Part shown: piece after piece, positions 24,825 to 35,356 of the stretch
How positions within the stretch are numbered: position 1 is the stretch's first letter
Layout of the letters: each line of letters begins with the position of its first letter
Assembly (NCBI GenBank): GCA_033439265.1
Contig: JAVTVX010000029.1
Span: 2,549,501 to 2,613,500, forward strand
DNA length: 64,000 nucleotides
Reading direction: 5' to 3'
Source of the DNA: Dillenia suffruticosa
Lineage: Eukaryota > Streptophyta > Magnoliopsida > Dilleniales > Dilleniaceae
The notes under the pieces: model-generated
Told to the model about the DNA's origin: nothing
Database searches by the model: none
Seen by the model: only the letters and a program-made list of their open reading frames with translations
Program-made: the position numbers and the translations under genes

Positions 24825-27410
24825 ATGTCTCTACTATTTGTCATCCTTGTTCTGCCTCTTCTCTCCTGTAGCATCTCGCTTTCTTCTTCAGCAGAGTTAC
24901 ATAGCCTCAACAAACGTTCATATCTCTCTCCTGAAAAACCAGAAGACCACTTGGTCTCTCCCAATAGAGTTTTCTCTTCTGGGTTTCTCCCGGTCGGCGA
25001 AAACGCTTATTGCTTCGCAATCTGGTTTAACAGCCCTGCGAGTTCTGAACCCCACAAGCCCATCTGGATAGCAAATAGAAACCAACCTGTTAATGGAAAG
25101 CTTTGCAAGCTTTCTATTTCAAATTCAGGCAATGTCATATTGACAGATGCTGAGCAGTCCGTGGTCTGGATTGTACTTCCCATGCTATTGTCTCTTAATG
25201 ATAGGGTAATCTTGTTCTGCGAAGTTCAGAAAATGTTACTCTCTGGCAGAGTTTCGATTCACCTACAGACACTCTTCTTCCAAATCAGCCACTCACAAGA
25301 CAAACAAGTCTTGTGTCTTTCAGAAGCGAGAGCAACTACTCCAGTGGCTTTTACAAGCTCTACTTTGACTATGATAATGTTCTTCGTCTTCTCTCTGATT
25401 ACGCTGATGTGTCAACGATTTATTAGCCGGATCCGTAGCTCAAGACGTGGGACACTGGCAGATCAACTTACAACAACAGCAAGATTGCCATGTTCGATGA
25501 TTTTGGATATTTCAGGTCATCAGACAGCTTGGAATTTTTCGCTTCTGATTATGGCGTGGGAGTTCACAGAAGACTGACACTTGATAGTGATGGAGTACTT
25601 AGAATTTGTAGCATGGAGGGAATTGGTGGGAGGTGGGTTGTTTCGTGGCAAGCCTAGTCCAACCCGTCCGACCCGTGTAGAGCCCATGGAGTCTGTGGGC
25701 CGAATAGTGTGTGTGATTACTCTCATGGTTCTGGTAGAAGATGTTCATGTATTCCGGGGTTCAAGATGGTAAATGCCATGGAATGGTCTTCTGGGTGCGT
25801 GCCGGAGCAGAGGCTCATTTGCAATGATGATATTGATAAGGTCAAATTTGTGCAGCAGAATCATGTTGAATTCTTTGGTTTTGATTACAACTACTATTCT
25901 AACCATACATTGGAAAGTTGCAAGAAGATTTGCTTGGAGCTGTGTACCTGTAAAGGGTTCTTATACAAATTGGAAAATCGTGTTTGTAAGTGCCATCTCA
26001 AGTCTCTCATGATTAAAGGCTAGCATTCCCCAAATTTGCTAGGAACAATCTATGCAAAAATTAAGTTGCCTACTTCTAGCATTCGACTGAAAGAGAACAA
26101 ATTGGAGTGCTTTGGTCAAGCCACACATAAACTGAATAGAACATATGAGAAAACTCGAGAAAGTGATGTTGTGAATGGCTTTGCTTACTTTGGCTGTGCA
26201 ATAGGAGGAACTGAGATTGTATGTATATTCTCGGCATGCTTTTTTCTGTCCAGAAAGCAAGAAGGGTCTGGTGCTGCTGAGAGAGGCTATCTTTGCGGCT
26301 GCAACCGATCATAGAAGATTCACATTCAAAGAGCTAAAGAAGGCCACGAAGGGATTTTGTGAGGAGATTGGGAAAGGAGGAAGTGGGATTGTTTATAAGG
26401 ATGTTGCCAAGTCATGGTGTTGTGGCGGTGAAGAGGCTTGATGAAGCAAGCATTGCCGAAGATGTATTTTTAGCAGAAGTGAGCACAATTGGGAGGCTTA
26501 ATCACATGAATTTGATCGACATGTTGGGATATTGTGCAGAGGGAAAGCACAGGCTCTTAGTATATGAGTCCATGCAAAACGGGTCAATAGCGGATCACTT
26601 GTCTTCAAATGCTCGACTGGGATAAGAGGTTTAAGATTGCGGTTGGCACTGCAAGAGGCTTAGCATATTTACATGAAAAGTGTGTCGAGTGGATCCTTCA
26701 CTGCGATGTGAAGCCTCAAAACAAACTCTTAGACTCAAATTACCAGCCAAAGGTTGCAGGCTTTGGCTTGTCTAAGTTATTGAGTAGAGGAGGGATGAAT
26801 AACACAAGCTTTTCTAGGATAAGAGGAACAAAAGGTTATATGGCTCCTGAGTGGTTTTCCGATCTGAGTATTAGCTCCAAAGTTGATTTTTTTTTTTTGG
26901 GTACCTGGACCTTCCGGTGTCAGGGGTTTCGCCTCGACTAATCCGGAATCACCTAACTGTCGGGTCTCATTTGAGGGGGAGGTCTTCCAACATTGTTTTC
27001 TCCGTATTCAGTGAGAGTAGAACTTCTGACTTTGTTAAGGGACGAAAGTACCCTTCCCACCTACACCAACAAATATTGGTTCCAAAGTTGATGTGTATAG
27101 CTATGAGATTGCCGTGTTGGAAATGATCACGGGACAAAACCCAACAAGTGTTATTGCTTTTGGTGATGAAGAAGATGCAAAGAAAATGAGTTTGGTAACA
27201 TGGGTAAGGGAAAAATTGGAGACCGGGTTTTCTGCAAGCTCATTGAGGATGCAGGATGTCTAAGACCCTGCAGTTGATGCCTACTACAATGTGAAGAAGA
27301 TAGAAATTTTGGTGAAAGTGGCATTGCAGTGTGTTGAGGAAAATAAAGATGCGAGACCAACCATGAGAAAGGTAGTAGAGATGCTTTTGCCCAATGAGAA
27401 TGACAAGTGA
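24825..27410 (+). pseudogene. S-domain receptor-like kinase (PK1 type) pseudogene
   Basis: The intact family has a secreted bulb-lectin/S-locus ectodomain, one membrane helix and a Ser/Thr kinase. Visible parts: signal peptide (MSLLFVILVLPLLSC), the lectin region with FSSGFLPVGENAYCFAIWF and PIWIANRNQPVNG, GNLVLRSSENVTLWQSFDSP (frame-shifted, about 25205-25264), FRSESNYSSGFYKLYFDYDN, the Cys-rich HGVCGPNSVCDY, a PAN-like domain, then the kinase: GKGGSGIVYK, VAVKRLDEA, LHCDVKPQN, GFGLSKLL (F-G-L in place of D-F-G-L), GTKGYMAPEW and ARPTMRKVVEMLLP, with TGA at 27408. Lesions include TAG at 25424 and 25436 (both at expected Trp), 25655 and 26021, frameshifts near 25180, 26405 and 26605, and a SINE at 26888. 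It cannot make a full protein. Confidence 0.93.
26888..27080 (-). mobile_element. SINE inserted in the kinase domain of the PK1-type pseudogene
   Basis: A 193-bp segment absent from kinases splits SSKVD from the continuation SKVDVYSYEIAVLEM. It is flanked by perfect 12-bp copies of TCCAAAGTTGAT (26876-26887 and 27081-27092). A T run at 26888-26898 is the poly-A tail on the minus strand, ahead of which lies GGATTAGTCGAGGCGAAACC with CTGACACCGG. This is reminiscent of the 3' part of Au-type plant SINEs. The boundaries are firm; the family name is a suggestion. Confidence 0.85.
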
Positions 27411-27518
27411 TCCGCACAAAAATGCACTGTGAACTTCACCTCCACATTAAGGAAAACAAGTTTCAACTTTTTCTTATTCATTTGAGCCACCAAACGTAGT
27501 AGTAAATTCTCAAAAAAG

Positions 27519-27941
27519 TCACTTGTCATAGTCATCACCACAAGATGTCACAGACGTGATCATCTTGACGAATGAAAAGCATATATACTGTGCAATAACT
27601 TGATAAAATGCCCATACATACATGAAAACAGCACTTGCCATATGCTTCTCCGCTGAGCATACCAATAAGCTCTGGCAAAGCATATCGCTTTCAAGAGAAC
27701 ACCACTGAGAATTCTTAGGCATTGTTTCTTGAGTGACCTCTCTTGCAGCCAAAAGCCTTCTAAAACCTTCGAGCAAGTTAGGACTAATAAAAAGCCTATG
27801 TAAAAGAGAATAGCACTTTGCGATCACGGATTCGTCATCTTCAACTAGTGCACTTTGGCTTTCTTCTATAAGAACAAGTAGGAAAAAATGGTGATCATCA
27901 AGAGATATACTTTTTGAGGTCACTACCAAGGCGCTGATCAT
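27519..27941 (-). CDS. Uncharacterised open frame, 140 codons, doubtful
   Basis: I do not recognise this protein. It is a mixed-composition frame (MISALVVTSKSISLDDHHFF at the start, LLHRLFISPNLLEGFRRLLA mid-way) with a predicted helical middle and a hydrophobic C-terminal third. The sequence just upstream on the same strand also looks peptide-like in a shifted frame (RIAEAAKNLIKHGKKF), so it may be the tail of a broken gene rather than a gene of its own. No promoter element is evident. Confidence 0.25.
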   Translation of the reverse strand: MISALVVTSKSISLDDHHFFLLVLIEESQSALVEDDESVIAKCYSLLHRLFISPNLLEGFRRLLAAREVTQETMPKNSQWCSLESDMLCQSLLVCSAEKHMASAVFMYVWAFYQVIAQYICFSFVKMITSVTSCGDDYDK

Positions 27942-28466
27942 TTGGATCCTCGGTTGAATTTTTTACCGTGCTTGATCAAATTCTTGGCCGCCTCTGCAAT
28001 TCTTCAGCGGGTGATCGGGCATTTTTCTGATTACCTCGCACGTTTCTATTGGAACGTAGAGATAGGGATGATATGGCTTCCACTTGTATAGGTTTAGAAC
28101 TTGTTTTGCAAAGTTACTAGAAGTGTGAGAAAAATACGAAAATTGGGATGGTTACCAAGTTAGAAGTAGCCCTCCTGTGGAGTTATCAATGAAGAATATC
28201 CACTTGCCTAGTAATGTTGTGTATGCAATAAAATTAGGAACAGAAATAAACAGAGGATTGTGTTGGAAAAATCCTCGCACAAAAATTACTGGCCAGATGA
28301 CCTAGCATGTTTCTATTGGTCGAGACGTGGATGATGTGGCTGACGTGCATAAATTCTTGTTCGTCCGGTACAGTGAAGAAAACTTCTACATTTCAAACAA
28401 ATTACAGGAAAGAAAAAGAAAATGGAAATTTTGGGACATGGTAATAGTCATGAGTAGCCTTGACAT
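27942..28466. other. Intergenic; possible degraded coding remnant
   Basis: Nothing certain. The minus strand between about 28010 and 27945 can be read RIAEAAKNLIKHGKKFNRGS in a frame shifted from the downstream 140-codon frame, hinting at a decayed exon. The phrase ATGTTTCTATTGG..G.A.AGATAGGGATGATATGGCT near 28045 recurs in diverged form near 28305 (TGTTTCTATTGGTCGAGACG, then GATGATGTGGCT). Confidence 0.35.
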
Positions 28467-28934
28467 TTAGACATTTTCCATTACAGCATCAAAGGCCTTA
28501 GTCTTTTCATCACTCAACTTTTCATAAGGACATGAGGAAGAAGAAGAGTGGCAGTCTCTGGTTCTTGAATCATCAGAAATGATATAAACCCAAAGGATAT
28601 AGGCACTTGAAACGACTAAGATGAGTGCCGCCGCAGGCCAACGAAGAAAAGGCATGAATAGGAGTGACATGCCAAACATGACACAAGTGAACGACACTGA
28701 TATGGCATAGCTCAAGAAAATTTTCCAACTTGATTTCTCGTAAGCAGGCAATCGGCGATAGGCTGTGTGGAAGCATTCCAGTGACAGATATGCCAAGAAG
28801 ATGAAGAATATGTTAGCTGCAAGATAGATATCCCCACGCATGTAGCAGGCATAGATTGAGATAGTGCAATGGATTATCGTGAAACTATAAGCAAATGTTA
28901 GGTAATTGTTGGCCACTTCATGGTTTTGAGGCAT
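28467..28934 (-). CDS. Small four-helix membrane protein, function unknown (155 aa)
   Basis: A complete single-exon frame from ATG 28934 to a stop at 28467. Hydrophobic segments at residues 11-31, 36-58, 72-94 and 100-117 predict four membrane helices, with basic loops (AYRRLPAYEK between helices 2 and 3) and a hydrophilic Ser-rich C-terminal tail (DCHSSSSSCPYEKLSDEKTK). I do not recognise a named family; intronless small multi-helix proteins of this kind are common in plants. A TATA box sits 64 bases upstream of the ATG, giving a short leader, which supports a real gene. No catalytic motif is seen. Confidence 0.6.
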   Translation of the reverse strand: MPQNHEVANNYLTFAYSFTIIHCTISIYACYMRGDIYLAANIFFIFLAYLSLECFHTAYRRLPAYEKSSWKIFLSYAISVSFTCVMFGMSLLFMPFLRWPAAALILVVSSAYILWVYIISDDSRTRDCHSSSSSCPYEKLSDEKTKAFDAVMENV

Positions 28935-28997
28935 TTTGAAGTACTTGAATGTGAATTGGACCGACGATGAGTGATTGAGGAGGTTGTGACACTCTTC

Positions 28998-29005
28998 CTA
29001 TATAG
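28998..29005 (-). promoter_or_regulatory. TATA box of the small membrane-protein gene
   Basis: CTATATAG followed by GAAGAGTGTCACAACC on the minus strand, about 64 bases before the ATG at 28934. The arrangement matches a core promoter with a leader of about 30 bases. Confidence 0.55.
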
Positions 29006-29529
29006 ATGAATGGTTTTGGAAGTTGCCAAGAAGAATACTTGAATGAATTTGCCCTCTTCTCTGAAGCAGCTTGTAAATGACTTGGAACTTGCATAGAAAT
29101 TTCATTTAAGTGGCCAAAAGCAAAGAAGACCCAGAGACTAGCTTTCTTGCTTTTACTTTACGTGTTCATCAAAAAGGGGAAAACGGTGTAGTGGTGAGTG
29201 AGTCATAACTAAATAAGCAAATACTATGACAGAGCAAAGTACTTGGTTTATAATATAGAGCTCCAGACATTCTGTCTATCCCTTTGGACGTCTAATATTG
29301 CACAAAGCCATCTGCCTACAGCTAACTGTCAAATCTAAAGCCAAAACAAGCACACCTACATATAAATATAGAAAATTGTTTCTACATATTAGATTGACAA
29401 GAGGGTATCAAAATTTCGTACCCCGAAACCCTGAAAAGTAGAGGATGAATGAATGTTGAAGATTAGACCCTCCCGTGATGCACAGATCAGCTAGAAACAA
29501 ATGGTTTGAAAAAACTCTAACTTGCTTTT
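29006..29529. other. Intergenic between the membrane-protein gene and RCL1
   Basis: No gene seen. The minus-strand RCL1 transcript should end here and the promoter of the small membrane protein should begin here. Confidence 0.5.
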
Positions 29530-32500
29530 CTAAGAGATCTTTCTTGAGAGATTCTTCAGACCGGATCCCATACACTTGAGAATAACCGTCTCAGTCATTG
29601 GATCTGGCTTGATTGCAAATGTTACACCAAGGAAATCCCTGATGTGTCTAAGTGTTTCAATGGCATAAGGTGAGAGCTTTCCAACACGGACCTTTGAAAT
29701 ATCGGGAGGACATAATGCACACAGAAGAAATAACAATCCCTGCAGACCAAACAAATATCAATTTGAATCAGGATGGAGACATGTCGGAAATATAAGTAAA
29801 AAACAAAGGTTCAGAACGAAGTGTTCCTTTGAGGTAAAATTCGATTCCACAACAATCGCATGCTCAAAAAACTGGTTGCAGCAAGTTTCAAGAATACTAG
29901 ACACCTAACTTCACCGCAATCTTACTTCTGAAAGTTGACTACTACAGCTTATATTTTACTAGCCAACATGCATGAGCAACATTAAACTGTCAAGACTTTA
30001 AACTCGAGAAAAAAAGAAGAGGCATAACAGAGAATAAGGATAATGTTTTTCTCTTTTTCCGCCTCTTTATTTCTTTGAAGGGAAGTTGCTAGGTTGGGAA
30101 AGAATCATTGTTTTAGTTAAGCTCATTAGGAGTACCTCCAAGCTTGCTTAGTCTATGGTATCATTGATAAATGATCAAGTGGTTTTTGAGCAAGAACTAT
30201 CAGAACCAAACCTTAAAGTAAGTTTAATTTACAGTGAAGTATCATCTTGTTGCAAACGGAGAATATCAACAGAAATAAAGAACTCAGATACCAATACTGG
30301 TAGCCAAAGGTTTTAGTTTTCTTGCTTAAGACAACCATGGAACTCAGAACTCAGATACCAATACCGTGTAGCAGACATATTTAATTACCATAAAGATATG
30401 TAAGTTGCCAGGAACTTTATGTTTAGGGAAAAAAAAAGGAGAGAGAGAGAGAGAGAGAGAGACTGTTGATAAAACAAAATAGGAAAAATTTCTCCAATGG
30501 AACTCAGAATGTCTTAAAAAGATTCTGAGAAAAACAAGGCATAAAAGATCAGAGGCTCAAGAGTGAAGAGCAGCTAAGAGCATGAACCTGGTGTGTGGAA
30601 TCGACAACTCCCCCTTGCTTGATCTCCTCCAGTAGAGCAGCCGCCATTTGCTCCCCAACTTCCTGTGGAGGAATTAGCTCTTTCTTTTCATCTTCTCCAA
30701 GATCACCTGTTTCTTCCTCACGTCCATGGGAAACTGCTGTATCAACAGAAATAAAGCAACCAGACGTGGTTTCTGCAACTAATGAAATGCCAAAGCCAGG
30801 TGACCTGCAATCAAATGTGTTACCCAGACATACCCCTAAGCAAAGTTTCAAGCATCCATAGTTACTTCACTAAATAACAGATACAAAAACAGATAACATA
30901 CTTTCCAGCTTGTGGACCAGCTTTGTGATCAGTAAATATATGAACATCTGGAAGCAAGCGGTTAAAGATTCCACGAGATGAATATATCATAGCATGCTCA
31001 AATTGTGAAGATACTCTAGTTGAAAAGCTAACTCCTCTAATCCTTTTAACCATTCCCTCATCAATCCAGGTGACTGCCTGCAAGAAGAGGGATGGAGGGA
31101 AAACCGAATGAGAAAAGCAAGACCAACACAAAAAAGGAAACAGAAAAGACCTGTAGATGCAAGGCTCACCATCAAACTATTGTGAACTATGGGAACTGTC
31201 AATACAACTTCTCCACCACCAAGAGGAGGAGCTCCACGACTCTCAATTTTCAGCCCCAAACCTTCTGAAGGAACTCCAAAACGCTTTAACATTGGTAAGG
31301 TAGTTGAACGGAAAGTATCAACAGATGGATCCTTGGAATCATTTGTAATGCCTACAAGCAAAACAATGCACACACAATTCTTTTAAGGTTGCATGCTTAT
31401 AAACCACTTCAAACATCACAACGGTATTCATGTAATTGATGCAGGTTTAACACCAGACCCTTCTGCCATCAGTTCATTAAAAACATCCTATATGAGTTGT
31501 CACAGGGTGATAATAAGTTATGAAACAAGGTGTGCATCAGCTACAGAGGAAAATACTCCCCCAAAATGGCCCTCACACAAACTTAAATATCAAACTTGAG
31601 TATTCACAACCTTTGGTGCCAAATTCAGTTGGAGATTCATAGTCTTTGTTCATGACTATTCACAATGGGGACTAGAAAAGAAGCCTGAATTTAAACCCAG
31701 CAATCACAGGGTGAATTAAAACCTAATCAGGTAGTAACATACATAAATACAAGATTAGGTGCTTATATACCCACATTGGAGAGGAGAAAGAGAGAGCAAG
31801 TACCTTTTAGCCTGATAGTAAGTGGCTTCTTTCCAAACAAAGCAAGAACAATCAATGGCTCCAAGAAAAAACCAATAGACCTACTAACTCCACAATCATG
31901 CACAAAATGTTTTCCTCCCACCACTATCCCAGGTTTATACTTCAATTTCGTACCTAAAAACACACAGACATCAAAACAAAACATTAGACAAAATTCAAAT
32001 CCCTAAAACCTAGCTTGAAATGAAATGAACTCCACAACAATCGTCGAGTTCAATTCCCTGTCCACAATTTTGCTGCCTCAAGCAACAAGTTTTGTGGAAT
32101 TTAATTCTAAAAATCCGGAGTCACAAGCACAAATAATTAAAAAGACAGATTGAAAATGAACTCATTTAGATTCAATCGGTCTCACCACACCCTTCCTCAT
32201 TACCGACAGACACAGAGCAATGCTATTTAGACCCAAAAATCAATAATGACCAAAATGATAAAATTCGTCATTGTGCATTTTCTTTGGTCAAAAAGTTCTA
32301 CCATATACTCTTTAGTGATTTTCAATGAAACAACGAAACTACACCACATCATAATAAACTTCAGCACGAGAAATATGAACATGATTCCAAGCCAAGATAG
32401 GTAAAAGGTAAATGAAATGAATCAATCTGAACTCTGCTCCCATTTAGTTCCAAGCAATAATAAACCTTCAAAACAAGGTAAAATAAAGCTGGGGGCAATT

Positions 32501-32715
32501 GCATATATACCAGTTTCATTGATTTCCACGACGCAATCGTCGCAGACCTTTTCGAACAAGCGAAGCAAAGAGACCTCGTGAGGACGAAGACCAGGCCAAG
32601 TGTCTTCATGGCGAATGTCCTCAATTAGGATTGGTGTTGAAGAGAGTGTTGACAGCAAAAGCCTCAATCTTAGGTTCTGACTTCCCTTCAATCTCATGTA
32701 ATTTGTTTTCCCCAT
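29530..32715 (-). CDS. RCL1: RNA 3'-terminal phosphate cyclase-like protein (RCL1), 6 exons, 379 aa
   Basis: A nucleolar factor in 18S rRNA processing. In yeast Rcl1 binds the GTPase Bms1 and takes part in early pre-rRNA cleavage; unlike true RtcA cyclases it has no cyclase activity. Minus-strand exons are 32715-32511, 31953-31804, 31351-31170, 31077-30902, 30804-30588 and 29739-29530; all have GT-AG borders and matching phases, giving 379 residues, the normal family size. Recognisable stretches: MRLKGSQNLRLRLLLSTLSS, EDIRHEDTWPGLRPHEVSLL, TKLKYKPGIVVGGKHFVHDC, GITNDSKDPSVDTFRSTTLP, APPLGGGEVVLTVPIVHNSL, SPGFGISLVAETTSGCFISV, an acidic loop (EEETGDLGEDEKKE) and the C-terminal SPYAIETLRHIRDFLGVTF. 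No lesion. A (GA)n run lies in the leader/promoter. Confidence 0.95.
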
Positions 32716-33071
32716 CTCTCTTCAATTTGTTCTTCAATGTTTTCTTTTTCTGTACAAATAAATGCCAGGTTATTAATTGTCCGATCTAAAACAGTACATG
32801 AAACCTCAGCAAATTAAATGGAGTTTACTGTCAAATTGCAGATTTTGAACAGAACCCAGATAAAATCAAGTCAGTTCGAGCACGAATAAATAGCAAAATT
32901 TGAAGTCCAGATAAGGGTTTTATGCGATACCACATAAGAAGAAAAGAGGAAAAATAACCTATAATCCTGCAACCAAACACTTCAGCTATAGAAAAAACCC
33001 TAAGCGTGAGAGGGTTGTGCTTGTTGCTTTCACAGTCTAGAATCGGCTGTAAAAAATTCGGCTTCCCACGA

Positions 33072-33076
<5 letters not shown>

Positions 33077-33104
<28 letters not shown>
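33077..33104. repeat. (GA)14 microsatellite upstream of RCL1
   Basis: An uninterrupted GA run (CT on the RCL1 sense strand) about 360 bases upstream of the RCL1 ATG, typical of plant 5' leaders and core promoters. Confidence 0.85.
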
Positions 33105-35356
33105 CGTTTGAGCTTCTAAAAGAGAAAAAAACCGTGAGTTGAGAGAGGAAGAAGGCGCAATCCGCCCGCACAAAAGCCCATAAAAACCCTACCATGCGCT
33201 CGCATGAATAATAAACGGGTCTCGCCCGCTTCAAATTCGAGGTTCGGTTCTTGGGTTAAAAGAAAAAAAAAAAAAAAAAAAACACGTGTATTTTTATTTT
33301 TAGTTAATTAATGCTTTCAAACTTTCAATTTAAAACGGGCATGTTCAATCTTTTTCTTTAGCAACACTTTGAAATTTTAATCGATCTAGTTTTAAAATAA
33401 TTTTAATTTCACATTCAAAAATCAGAATTAAATTCGAAATCAAAAATTTCATATAGGTTTTATGAAACCCGTATTTTTATTTTTTTCACAAACACTAGGT
33501 TTCATTCTGTATTTGAATTCAATTCTTGATTTTAATTCCCTTTAACCAAACACTCCATTAATTTATTATCTGTATATATGTAATTTTACAGTATTATATT
33601 TATAGTTATAGAGAGATTTAAATGATTTTTTTTTACATTCAGAGTCATGGAAAAAAATAATCATTATAATATTTATTTTTGAATATTTTATAATGTTTAA
33701 CTAAATTATTTGGGAAAAATTTTTAAAAATACCCAATTTGATAAAGTTTATGAATTTACAATTACTTGGGAGTGGGACATGTGGTGGAGTAAAGGGAGAA
33801 ATGTGGTGGCTTAAAGGAAAATTACCGCGGCTATTGCACTCCCATTTGGAAAGGAAAGAACTCTTTATTTTTCTCGTTTTTTTTTCTGTATCTAAATTTT
33901 ATTTGATTAATCTAATTCAAATATTATAAGATCCATTTTAAGGGTTAAATTTTTTAAATTCTTTTTCGTTATTTTCAGAACTCAAAATCAAAATTTCTAT
34001 TTAAGGGGAGAAAGTATTCGATCACTTAAGTTAAAAGAAGTTTCATGAAAAGAAAAGAACTCTGGTTGTCTTTTCGTTCTACTTTTTCAAAATATATAAT
34101 TTTTCAAAATATATAATAAAAGGTAAATAGTTTCTTACAAATTTTATTACTTTTTGATTAGAATGAAATGTAAAATAATTTTGGCTTGTGAATTTTTTAA
34201 TAACATTCATTTGTAAATAAAATCTTATACTTAAATAAAGTATTAAAGATATATTATTTAATTAGTGTTTGGTATCATTATGATTTTTGGTTTTTTGTTT
34301 TTTCTTAGAAAAAACATAAACAAGTTTGGTTACAGTATTTTCTTTTCTTTTTTAATAAATTACTAAAATAATAATTTTGAATATGATTAAATTTGATTTG
34401 AAATAAATTAAACACTAAAAAAATAAAATTCTCTAAATGTCTATTTTCTTTATATATAAAACTCAAATTTAAATTTTTCTTAAAAAAAAAATCGATGTTC
34501 AATCATCACACCAACTAAAAGTTGAGGAGAACAGTTGTTTTACTCCTCGAGCCTCCCTCTCTTGTTTTTCCTTTCCTATATCACTGATCCAAATTTAAAA
34601 TTACTAATGAATTTATTTTTGTTAATTTGGGAATTCAAATTTTTTTATATAGTTGAAATTGAATTTTATAATTTTTTTGAATAACAAAAAAAAAAGTTTC
34701 ATAATTTTTTACTTGATTTTAAGCAGAGCCTCTATTTAATTAATAAATGTGATTGCTCTCAAACTTTTTTGATTTTATCAGATTAATTAGTATTTAAAAT
34801 TATATTATAATTAATTTGATTCGAGTCGGATAATAATACGCGTTATAAAATTTCTTTCTCTTTTTTTTTTTTGTGTCGTATTAAATTTGAATTTGGGATT
34901 ATTAGATCAGGTTCGGAATCGTAACTATAAAGCTGCCTCTCGAAGGCATTTCCTTCTCCTCTATCACTCTCTTTTTCCGTGCATTCTACGCAAATTATCT
35001 TTCGAATAAGAATAAACCCTAGATTACGTTCTATTGGTGTGTGGTGAAAGAAATCAAACCTGCCAAATTTATTTCCTATCGTCATTATGTAATCGCAAAA
35101 CTCAGACCAGCACAAGTAGATTTTCTTCGAAAAAAAAAGGGAAGAAAATTCCTCCTTCAATTCAACAAATATATCATGTAATCGGAAACCAAAGAAAACC
35201 CTAATTTGTTCGCTGTAATTTTTTTTTATTTTTTTATTTTTTTTCCTCTTTTAGTGTTTTCTTTTCTGATTCAAAACAAGTGCAATCTTCTTTTCCTGTT
35301 CTCTGAACCTAGTGTTTTTTAAATTTTGAAATCTGGGGTTTACAGAGAGCAAACTA
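33105..35356. other. Intergenic between divergent RCL1 and CLP1
   Basis: AT-rich with A/T homopolymers (A run at about 33261-33281) and no recognisable gene. It should hold the RCL1 promoter at its left end and the CLP1 promoter and leader at its right end. Fragments near 34790-34830 (TTGATTCGAGTCGGATAATA) look like old SINE-type debris. Confidence 0.5.

Noticed and set aside
30595-30861. Plus-strand frame of 88 codons rich in Ser and Pro
   Set aside because: Antisense of RCL1 exon 5, whose acidic loop reads as Ser-rich on the other strand.
34843-35160. Minus-strand frame of 105 codons with MKEEFSSLFFSKK
   Set aside because: Lies in the CLP1 promoter/leader, has AT-driven composition and no recognised domain.
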